Source of the DNA: Croceivirga radicis
GTDB taxonomy: Bacteria > Bacteroidota > Bacteroidia > Flavobacteriales > Flavobacteriaceae
Assembly: GCF_002072105.2 (NCBI RefSeq)
Contig: NZ_MTBC01000003.1
Coordinates: 248,001-312,000 of the forward strand
Direction of reading: 5' to 3'
DNA: 64,000 nucleotides
In this document: positions 34,201 through 42,500 of the stretch, piece after piece
How the letters are laid out: each line of letters opens with the position of its first letter
Position numbering within the stretch: the stretch's first letter is position 1
Notes under the pieces: generated by a model
Told to the model about the DNA's origin: nothing
Databases searched by the model: none
What the model saw: only the letters and a program-made list of their open reading frames with translations
Translations under genes and position numbers: made by a program

Positions 34201-37071
34201 GAACTCACTTTTAATGGAAAAGGCTTTCCAGTCTGGTGTAAACCAAATCTTTCCTGCTATTTCCCCATCCTCCTCATCTTGGAAGGTGTAAAACCTAAGG
34301 TCCGGGTTGTGTATTTGTGCCCAATCCATGTGGGGCAAGCCGGTGCCTCCGTTATAATCCATTAACCAATCGGTAGCGTTTTCCATATCGCTGCCGTATA
34401 CTACAAATGGGTGTTGTAAGGCAAAAATGCCGTGGCCCATTTCATGCGCCAATACTTTGCCTTTATCGCCACCTTTACCTTCTTCTTCTCCTGAACCAGA
34501 GAACACAAACCCAAATTGGCGTTGTAATGGCATAAAGCCGGCAATACCCGTAGCGGCAGGTATATCATTAAACACCAAAATATAATAGGTATCCCTACTG
34601 TATTCCGGAAGATTTTTAACCTTATTTGTTAGCATTTTTTGCTCCGCGTTATATGCCGCTGCAAATGGGCTGTCCCCTACATCTAAACTACCGCCCAATT
34701 CTTCAGCGGTTATGCTTATTTGTAAAGGCTCTGCAAAATTTACTTGGGCTACACCTTGATTAAATATCTGGTCTATAGTATCTTGGTAATTATCTAATGG
34801 GGCATTATTTACCGCTACTAGTGCTACGTCTACACTGCGCTCCGTTAAATGCCAAAGGGTAAAAGCCCCTGCGGTAAGCTGTTTGGTAGAATCTTGCTTG
34901 GAGGTAACTACGGCATAAATGGTCTCGCTCTCTAAGGTGTAATGTCCGTTTAATTTTAAATACGTTTCTCCATTTACAACGTCTTTGGTTACCGTTTCAC
35001 CTTGTTTGGTCTTAAAAATTAGGTCTTCTGCGGTGTAGTCATTACCCGTTACCGCTATGCTTGCTAAAATTTGAGTGTCCGTACCTTTTTTTACCGCATG
35101 GTGGGTTAGTACATAGTCTTGGCCCTCATAATCTTCTATTATGGTATACTCTTCTTTTAAGGCAGCATTGGCACCACTCGGCATACGATCCATACCAAAA
35201 GTACCTTTGGTGTTAAAAGTTACTTTTATGCCAGGTGCTGTAAGGCGCTCTATTTCGCCTCTGTTATTAACCCCAACAACATTATCCGCATTTACTATAC
35301 CACCTGGGTCTTTGGTACCGCCCTTGGTAACCTTACCTGCTGCATCTACGTGGTATACGTTGCCTTCAGAATCGGTAATTACCATATCGTCTCCAAGGGG
35401 TTCGGTAACAGTGGCGCCATTGGCGGGGTTGGTTATTACCACGTTACCATCTTTAACGGTAATTGCGGTACTATCCGGAATGGGAAAGTTCACCGTTATT
35501 TCGTCTAAATCGTTATCTCCTTCAAAAAACTCACCCACTTGCTCCGCTATAGTGTCTATGGTGTCTATAGCATCATCAATATCTAAAATGCTGCTATTTT
35601 CATAATCATACACCGTACGTACACTACCCTCTGCTAACTGGCTGTCTGTATTTACCAACACATTGGTAAACTCTACGGCTACTTTTAAGTTTCGCAAATA
35701 GGGAATCCGTACAAAGCCCGTACCGGTAAAACGGCCATTGCTACCACTTGCGGTTTCTACGGTAACTGGGAAATCCCCAGCTACAAAGCTATCTCCAGGA
35801 CTTAAACTTGCCAGCGGATTGGTGTTTTCTACAGAAAAATTAGGGTCTATACCACACTCGTATAAACTATCTTCTTCATTTTCTAGTGCGGTGGTAAATT
35901 CATCTACAGGGGTAAAATCACTCACCACAATACCACAACTTTTGGCAATCTGGTACTCATAGGTGGTGCCCGCTGTTAGATCCCATAGGGTTGTTGTATT
36001 GCTCGTAGTTTTACTATAAAACCACTCGTTGTTCTCCCCTTCTTTTTTACGGTAACGTATGGTATATTCTGGTACATCGGTAGAAAGATCTGTCCAGTAC
36101 AGGTTAACATTAGACTTACCTTTAACTTCATGGGTTACGCCTTCTGGTAAACCACACTCCCCTGCGTAGCTAAAACTATAGATTTCTGAGTGTCCTTGGT
36201 TCTTAAATAACCCTATTTCTTCCGTACCCTGCAAGGCTTTTGCCGTTACCCGCCAAGCATAACGCTTACCAGATAATAAGAGTGGGGCTGCGGGGCCATA
36301 AACGTAATTGGTACTATTGGTTGTAATACTAAAAACAGGTGGCGATGACAAAAATGCTTGCTGTGGGTCTACTTGGTTGTCCCACACTTCTACAATATCT
36401 AACTGGTATTCCACATTGGTCACGTTTAGGTGCCTTGGTGTCCATTGGAATACTATATTTTGTGGATTTTTTTCTTCTACATGAGCACGGTTGTAGGGCA
36501 TTACCAACAAAGGAGGTTCATTCTGAAAAACGATAGCTGCGGCACAGGTAAGCGCAGAGAGGGTATTGCCACTAAGTACATCTATTACCTCATAACATAC
36601 ACTATAAGAACCTTCTGCCAAGACTTTGCCATAGGCATTGCCAGAAATACCACTAATATTTTCGAACTGAAAATAGGGAGCCAAGTCTGTTTGGGTCAAA
36701 ACTAGAGGAACCCCACCTTCTAAAAATAAAGGTGCTGCGCCATTTACTATGGGGTTGCTTTGAAAAGAAAGTCCGTTCCCTTCAAAATACATACGTAGCC
36801 GTACTTCCCTATTGGCTATAGAAAAATCGTTTAATAACAATTGTACCCGTAACGGCCCGTTTGCTACCGTTGCATCTGCATATTCTGATAGGTAAATGGG
36901 TGGTGGAGGTGTTACCTGCGGTATCACTTGTACAGGAAAGCCCTGTGCTTTTGCCACCCAACCACTTAACAATAGCATGCCTAGCAACACCATTGTAGTT
37001 AAGTTAGTATTGCCCAAGAAGCTACCAATAGGTTTTAGCTTTCTACGGAGATAGTTATAGTACTGTGCCAT
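31201..37071 (-). CDS. Polymorphic toxin: TANFOR-like/FnIII protein with metalloprotease-like site and C-terminal PD-(D/E)XK nuclease
   Basis: A 1956-residue exported protein. The N-terminal hydrophobic stretch (LTTMVLLGMLLLSGWVAKAQ) is a signal peptide with a long basic n-region. Residues ~45-185 (YADATVANGPLRVQLLL ... GSYSVCYEVIDV) resemble the TANFOR domain of Bacteroidota surface proteins. FnIII-type sandwiches follow (about 195-395). At residue 876 is HEMGH, with a later LMDY like a Met-turn, a pattern of zinc metalloproteases and possibly self-releasing. Residues ~1435-1505 are a hydrophobic pre-toxin segment (VASVGLSFIGADAIAEGIGF). The last ~130 residues carry D1853 and D1867-A-K1869 after a GKFHLG strand, the PD-(D/E)XK nuclease arrangement. 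The probable immunity gene follows 4 bases on. Confidence 0.8.
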   Translation of the reverse strand: MAQYYNYLRRKLKPIGSFLGNTNLTTMVLLGMLLLSGWVAKAQGFPVQVIPQVTPPPPIYLSEYADATVANGPLRVQLLLNDFSIANREVRLRMYFEGNGLSFQSNPIVNGAAPLFLEGGVPLVLTQTDLAPYFQFENISGISGNAYGKVLAEGSYSVCYEVIDVLSGNTLSALTCAAAIVFQNEPPLLVMPYNRAHVEEKNPQNIVFQWTPRHLNVTNVEYQLDIVEVWDNQVDPQQAFLSSPPVFSITTNSTNYVYGPAAPLLLSGKRYAWRVTAKALQGTEEIGLFKNQGHSEIYSFSYAGECGLPEGVTHEVKGKSNVNLYWTDLSTDVPEYTIRYRKKEGENNEWFYSKTTSNTTTLWDLTAGTTYEYQIAKSCGIVVSDFTPVDEFTTALENEEDSLYECGIDPNFSVENTNPLASLSPGDSFVAGDFPVTVETASGSNGRFTGTGFVRIPYLRNLKVAVEFTNVLVNTDSQLAEGSVRTVYDYENSSILDIDDAIDTIDTIAEQVGEFFEGDNDLDEITVNFPIPDSTAITVKDGNVVITNPANGATVTEPLGDDMVITDSEGNVYHVDAAGKVTKGGTKDPGGIVNADNVVGVNNRGEIERLTAPGIKVTFNTKGTFGMDRMPSGANAALKEEYTIIEDYEGQDYVLTHHAVKKGTDTQILASIAVTGNDYTAEDLIFKTKQGETVTKDVVNGETYLKLNGHYTLESETIYAVVTSKQDSTKQLTAGAFTLWHLTERSVDVALVAVNNAPLDNYQDTIDQIFNQGVAQVNFAEPLQISITAEELGGSLDVGDSPFAAAYNAEQKMLTNKVKNLPEYSRDTYYILVFNDIPAATGIAGFMPLQRQFGFVFSGSGEEEGKGGDKGKVLAHEMGHGIFALQHPFVVYGSDMENATDWLMDYNGGTGLPHMDWAQIHNPDLRFYTFQDEEDGEIAGKIWFTPDWKAFSIKSEFANSIRYKVGNNAPTGTIAGFRFETIPYEARFDDNGIFIGYYKDSTETIEDNKFKLNPYLKENLSDSQKVYLYQHRPNECAATYKTTFKYAKETNSNIPYIDSNGSIERVLLTNCGINIEGNSPYFSQNRPNKATFIHALGTDDVIADRITAAKQQAVDIIAEGYNQVQYTYNDGDNYFLLGDIDVTVENDFLSLTNGYIFLEKALFNRLEHRLQYLSETTNRETEIFVVFQKVDVIPNNGDWNAYAKEVYEASELSSKNAVVITMPYVVDTPGKSVFFWPGVYGKANVEWADIPSGLNSEISSLVKGKGDIDEFLNGVYTQTYKPQRKYYRLLFATGEQKSEDDIKDNVAGNNFINEVILLKEPEFDIINNIPVPTKFINQGSPGSVPNPNYELEKLDYDLKVAELLDAAAQNDNWTYVPNSILFKEKYIVESEEFDYYREQYAFSSSFYQWFEDVDNVFNDNYQFSNTYNKDSWSVIDPIVAGGLDVASVGLSFIGADAIAEGIGFVYFTVRGDYANASVYAFALAVPILSSGEVKLLRAAAKNGILYYRGLKYAVKSGELTVRSLGTLSYKNGKILTFFDLLDESVPTNVLNDFRIKLDQGVFDNSQLKSVLEKDSGLKRLEALENLVYGNTLVGQIDNILADIRNLEGVANSTLNQFVAGLNNAEALSDGARLALLEKVKALNGDAHKFIDDFAEDVDKLTTIAGKPELVDWWGAVNHLPDAIKLEPSVLSKLNDIASRGRGIDLPKLETALKGDLGDVLGSATGDDLTKILNRLDADHVTGSHLDAITSRLGNAQYGIKQDLIDNPSWFETFDDVLQEPGRYWDILAEGNLVSGSPLAKWGQGKWWKNLRDFANNFETGAARSRFQTDLGLDADKIVEQVTLEVNGTKIRIDYLGVDDAGKFHLGDAKFSTKDKSWSSSWLDAATPNQSTVYPLFESGSVNSIVVKVSDSEKATLLLQRLGLANNSTIDFANTSLRIFGSDAGQTTVKSVIAIKN

Positions 37072-37075
37072 AAGG

Positions 37076-39529
37076 TTAGTTCTTATAGGTATATTTTAGT
37101 ATAAAAGCCTCTGGGTCTACCAGTTGTAACGACTTTTTATAATAGTAAATGTTCATTTCTCTTTCTATCCAAGCTGTTAGTATACTTTCATCCCCAGACT
37201 GTTCTAAGGTCTCCTTGGCTTTGATAAAAAACTTGTCTTTAAAACCCTTTAAATGCCCTTCCATACCTTTTACGGCATAGACGTTGGTATATTTTTCTAA
37301 ATCTTGCTGCATCCAACGGTAACCAACCAACTTTTCTAAGCGGTCTTTATGGTGTAATTTAAGCTTACGGTATGCTGGCAATAACTTTAATTCTTCTATC
37401 TGCAGGCCAACACTATCCTTGCCATGCAATGGATGGCTAACCAAGTCAGATTTGGCCAATACCATGTCTTCTTCCAAGTTTAAATCGCGTTGGTTAAACT
37501 CAGCCTTGGTTTTACGAATTGCATTGAATAAACTGCGGTTAAACAATTCTTCAAAATCCTTAAAATCATATAGTTTAGCCAAAAAATCGAGTGCTTTTTC
37601 TTTGTACTTACCACTTTTGGTTTCTTTTTTAACAATGGTCAAATCTAAAATCAAAGCCTCTTTTTCTTTTTCGGGGATAAAACGAAACTGTTCACTTTTG
37701 AATACGTCTGATAATTGCGTATTTACTTCTGCTATACTGCCACTATACGTTACATTTCGATACCTAAAACTAACATAGTTCCGTTCTTCTTTATTCCGCT
37801 CGTTTTTATTCCACTTAAGGTCTAACCTAAAATTATCAAAGGTATAGGTATAGCCTAAAGAAAGGGTAACATCGTTCCCAGTGCTTGTGCTGCTATTTCT
37901 AGTGAGGTATAAGGCCGAAAAATTAAAATTGTGTTTTTTTAACCACGTATAACCACTGTTAAAGCGAATATTAAAAACGGCGTTATCTTGATTGCCGCTG
38001 GTAAAAGAGGTGTTGTAACTAGAAGATAAATTGGTTCTTAACCGTTTATCAAAAAACTGTTTGCCAATAGATATTGTTGGGCCCAGAATCATATTATCGT
38101 CTATGCCGCCTGTGGTATTGTAAGACACATTACCAGCTAACGCTATTTTAAGTTGATGGGGCATAAAACCCCAGGTATGGGCTATTGCTGCATTGTAAAA
38201 TGATGATTTACCGCCTTCTATGGTCTCTCCCTCTTGTTGATTGTCAGATGTTTGGTAGACCAAATTAATGCTTGCATTGTGTTGTTTGGTTTCAGATTTT
38301 TTTGTGGTAACGTTTAAGCCAAAATTGGCGTTTTGCGAAATTTGACGGTAATTTAAAGTGTCTACATTATCTAATTGCCCTACCTGGTTAATGTAATCAA
38401 ACTGGTCCCTTATGTTGGTATAAGACTGAAAATTACTGTAAGAAGCATTCATACTCACCTTTTCCGAAGCATTTAATCCAACGTTAAATGCACTTACAAT
38501 ACGTTGCAATTGGGTATTCTTGCTTTTGTCCAAATTATCTTGTTGCAAACCCACATTCGCGGCTACGTTTAATTTGCCATTGAACAAGGTTTGCGTAGCA
38601 TTTATGGTGATGTTTTCCAAATCATTATTAAAGAAATAGGCTCCCAAGGTTTTGTACTCGGGGTCTATGCGCTCATAACCCAATCCAAGCGTACCTTTTC
38701 CTGCCGGATACGTTAGATTGGCATTTAATGCATTGTAATAATTTGTGGTGATGTTTTCATCTAACAGAAAGGATAACATGCCTGCCGTTGGTCTAGCCGT
38801 AGTTTGTCTGGTATCTTCTGTTATACCAGAGATAGCATATTCTATATGCAACCTAGCTTTGTCAAATAATTTAAAGTTAGACTCCAAGGATACTACCGTA
38901 TTCTCTTTGGGTTGTACACCTGCTTCTATTGGAATAGGGTTATTTAAAGAATTCATATCATCTTTGGCCCTAAAGAGGATAGCTCCAAATTGGGCAAAAT
39001 CAAATTCGTAGGCAGTTTTAACGCCATATCCTATTCGCTGATATGCTGTCTGCGCTTGCGGTTCTTCCGGATTATATTCTGTAGGCCTTAATAAACGGCC
39101 ATACATGGCACTGATCTTAAATTTCCCTTCTGGATTTAGCTCTAATCCTGCTCCTGTAAATTGATGCCCTGCCAAGGTATACGGTGAAAACGTCATGGCT
39201 ACGTCTCCAAAATGACCCGTAACCCATTTGTAAGAGGGATGAAAACTAAATCTGTTAAACTTAAATGGGTTGGGAAAATCAAATTCTTGATTAGAATAAC
39301 TAAAAGATAAAGGAATATTGTATACCCCTCCTACATTAAAGTTTAGGTTTCCATTTAAATAATAGGTAAATGGTTGCCTATTGGCCGTACCATCATAATA
39401 AATACCATTTGCAGATATACCACCATTGTAACGCAGCCATTTTTCTTTACCTAGCTGGTCAAAATTGATGCTTTGCGCTAAAACAAATGATGAGCACATC
39501 ATAAAAATTAGTACTAGTGTTTTACTCAA
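37076..39529 (-). CDS. Outer-membrane beta-barrel-like protein of unknown family
   Basis: An 817-residue protein with a signal peptide (1-19, SSFVLAQ). Residues ~30-600 are an uninterrupted series of alternating, aromatic-rich strands with short turns (for example LTYPAGKGTLGLGYERI and NLSSSYNTSFTSGN), as in a large transmembrane barrel. The last ~200 residues are helical and charged (LHHKDRLEKLVGYRWMQQDL), perhaps periplasmic. It lacks a TonB plug. It lies between the second SprB-like gene and the toxin gene (4 bases before the toxin), so a role as an outer-membrane anchor or export pore for the toxin is a reasonable but untested inference. Confidence 0.7.
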   Translation of the reverse strand: MSKTLVLIFMMCSSFVLAQSINFDQLGKEKWLRYNGGISANGIYYDGTANRQPFTYYLNGNLNFNVGGVYNIPLSFSYSNQEFDFPNPFKFNRFSFHPSYKWVTGHFGDVAMTFSPYTLAGHQFTGAGLELNPEGKFKISAMYGRLLRPTEYNPEEPQAQTAYQRIGYGVKTAYEFDFAQFGAILFRAKDDMNSLNNPIPIEAGVQPKENTVVSLESNFKLFDKARLHIEYAISGITEDTRQTTARPTAGMLSFLLDENITTNYYNALNANLTYPAGKGTLGLGYERIDPEYKTLGAYFFNNDLENITINATQTLFNGKLNVAANVGLQQDNLDKSKNTQLQRIVSAFNVGLNASEKVSMNASYSNFQSYTNIRDQFDYINQVGQLDNVDTLNYRQISQNANFGLNVTTKKSETKQHNASINLVYQTSDNQQEGETIEGGKSSFYNAAIAHTWGFMPHQLKIALAGNVSYNTTGGIDDNMILGPTISIGKQFFDKRLRTNLSSSYNTSFTSGNQDNAVFNIRFNSGYTWLKKHNFNFSALYLTRNSSTSTGNDVTLSLGYTYTFDNFRLDLKWNKNERNKEERNYVSFRYRNVTYSGSIAEVNTQLSDVFKSEQFRFIPEKEKEALILDLTIVKKETKSGKYKEKALDFLAKLYDFKDFEELFNRSLFNAIRKTKAEFNQRDLNLEEDMVLAKSDLVSHPLHGKDSVGLQIEELKLLPAYRKLKLHHKDRLEKLVGYRWMQQDLEKYTNVYAVKGMEGHLKGFKDKFFIKAKETLEQSGDESILTAWIEREMNIYYYKKSLQLVDPEAFILKYTYKN

Positions 39530-39594
39530 GTTGGTTGGTTTAATTGCTTTATGCTTCCGCTTTGTTACGGATAAATGGTTCTATTTTATGTCAA

Positions 39595-42500
39595 TTAGTT
39601 TTTAATCACTTTTCTAAGGTATTTTCCATAGGGGGTCTCTATGAGTACGGCGTATATCCCTGCCGGCTCCTGGCTTATATCCATGGCCATCCGGTAATGG
39701 TCCTCGCCACCTTCCTTTTGTGCCGCTATGATACGGTTATTGGAAAGGTTGAATACCTTAACCGATACGTTGGCCACTTCCGTTAGCCCTACTTCTACCG
39801 TAAAATTACCGCTGGTAGGGTTGGGATAGGCCAAGAACTCGTCTACCCGCTTTTGGTACCCGTCCGTGCCCGCGCCACTAACCGTCTGGTCCTTTTCCAA
39901 TACCAATATGGTCTTGTATTGGGATGCCGTACACGGTCCGCGGTAGGTAACCAGACCTATCTCGTACTCTCCTGGCTCTTGGAACAAAAAGGCTACCTGG
40001 TCCTGGTCTTGCTCCAATAACTCCGCTCCTTCCGGTAATATCCATTCCACACGGTCCGGGAGTGGGTAACTGATGTCTACCGCCATGATGCTCTCATCGG
40101 TAAAGGCTTGGGTAGATAGCGCCAGTTCCGCGCTTATGTCTTGCGCCACCGTGGTTATGGTAACCGTGCCGCTGGCCGTACAACCTAGTGGGGTGCTCAC
40201 CGTGGCGGTATAGGTACCGGCCCGGTCCAAATCTACTATGGGCGAGCTACTGCTGAATCCCGTGTCGGACGTCCACTGGTAGGTGGCGCCTTCTGCTTCC
40301 GTGCCAATATCGTAACGCACGCCTTGGTCCCTGCACAGGACCACGTCTTGCCCCAAATCTACCGTGAGTAATGGGGGATTCACCAACTCATACGTGCGGG
40401 TTTCCGTTCCGCTGGCAAATCCACTTATCGTTACCGTGTAAAAACCTGCGGACAATCCTGTTAGTTCGGCCGTGGTGGCTCCCGTGTTCCATTGATAGGT
40501 AAAACTGCCGTTGCCCTTGTTCACTTCTAAGCCTATACTACCATCCGCATTACCAAAACAACGGGGGTGGTCAATGGTTGCTTCTATAATATCGGGCTGG
40601 GTCACTTCGTAAACTTCCGTTGCCTCACAGCCATTGCTATCGGTAATGGTTACCCTATAGTTCCCGGCCATTACATTGGCTATGCTGGCACTACTGCCCA
40701 CTATGGCTCCCGTTTGGTCTTCCCAGCTAATGGTGTAGTCCGGTCTACCCCCCACTACCGTGATGCCAATGCTTCCATCCGCGCCTTGGTATGCACTGAC
40801 ATTGGTTACCGTGGACTCGCTAATTGCTAGCGGAGCAAATAGGTCTACCAAAGTAATATCCGTTAAGGTGGTAAAACAAGAATTGCCATCCACTACCTCC
40901 AAGCTATACGTTCCAGAGGGCGCATTGGCTAGGTTGGGCGTGGTGGCCACCACATTAAAACCTGCATCGTACCAAGCATATTCATAGTCGCCCGTGCCTC
41001 CGCTTACGGTTACCGTGGCCCCGCCGCTAGCGGCTCCGTTACACTCTATATCCGTGATGCCTTCCAAGGTGATAGTGAGCGCTTCTGGTTGGGTTATGGT
41101 CAACTCTGCTGTTGCACCCACTCCTGCACCGTCCCTGTCCGTTACCTCTAAACGGTAGTTCCCTGCACCAACATCAAAAAGGTCGGCTTCCGTAGCATCT
41201 GCTATAGCCCTGTAACTACCGCCCTCTTCTTGATACCATTGGTAAGCGTACCCGGGGGTACCGCCAACAATAGTACTGATCAGGGTGACCGTTCGTTCGC
41301 CATAACAGGATACTTCCCCGTCCGCCGTAAGGGTTACCGCAAGCTCTCCCGGTTCGGTGACCACATAGTCAAAGGTCGCAAAACAACCATTGCCGTCCGT
41401 GATGCGTACACTATAGTTGCCTTGTGCCAAATCTACTGCCGTCCACCCATTGTCCGTGGTGGTTACCGCTCCTATCCCTGACCAAGCCAATTGATAGGTG
41501 TCCGCACCGTTCAAGGTGCCTCCGGTGATTTCCGTGATACGGATAGTACCATCGTCTGCCCCAAAGGACGATAGCCCTACTACGGAAGCGGTAGCCATTA
41601 TCGGTTCTGGTTCGTCCACTTCAAAGTCTATCGCATAACTACATCCGTTACTTGCCCTATCGGTAACAAATAAACTGTGTGTCCCTACCGTTAGGTTGGT
41701 AAAGGTCAAGGTGCCACCCGCACTGCTGGCATTGGCCGCGCCATCCAAACTATACCGGTAGTCTCCCCAACCTCCCGTAAGGGTTAGGGTAAGTACGCCA
41801 TCCGATGCGCCAATACAGCTAACGGGACTGACCGTATGGTTCCCTGCCAATTCAAACAACGAAGGGGACCCCCCCACTGTTACCGTTGCGGTTTGGTCCG
41901 CCTCCCCACGGTCGTTGCCCAAGGTCAAGGTATATTCACCAGGGGCTAGATCTTGTAATACCAAGCTGTTTTGTCCCGTGCCGTCCAAACTACCCGACTC
42001 AGGACCCGTATAATCCAATGTTACCGTTCCCAGACCCGTATAATTTACTTGGATGCTACCGTCCCCTGCTCCAAAACAACGCTCGTCCAGAACTGCCGTG
42101 CCTACGATCCGTAAAATTGGGTCTCGTACCTCTATGTCCATGGCCATCTCGCATCCATTGGCATCCGTTACCCCTACCGTGTATAGCCCTGAGGAAAGCC
42201 CCGCGATCACAGGACTGTTACCAGCTATTACAGGATCAAAACCTGCAGGACCGGATACCCATGTTATGGTATAGGGTGCCGTGCCACCCGTTATTGGGCC
42301 TAGGTCTATCTGCCCCGCCGTACCACCTTCTTCCGTATTGTCTATCACCGTTGGCGTATAGGCCAGTGCCGTTGGCGATACGATTTGGATAACACCCCCA
42401 TCATAGCGTTCTATACAGCTCGTATCCGTAGTGCTACGCACCCATAGGTAATACGTGCCTGCCGTTAATCCGGGTTGGCCTGCTACATCATAGCCCGTCC

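Noticed and set aside
41020-41040. CTAGCG boundary repeat inside the SprB-like genes
   Set aside because: CCGCCGCTAGCGGCTCC is just codons of the protein (present in both 4.3-kb copies), without the adjacent stem.
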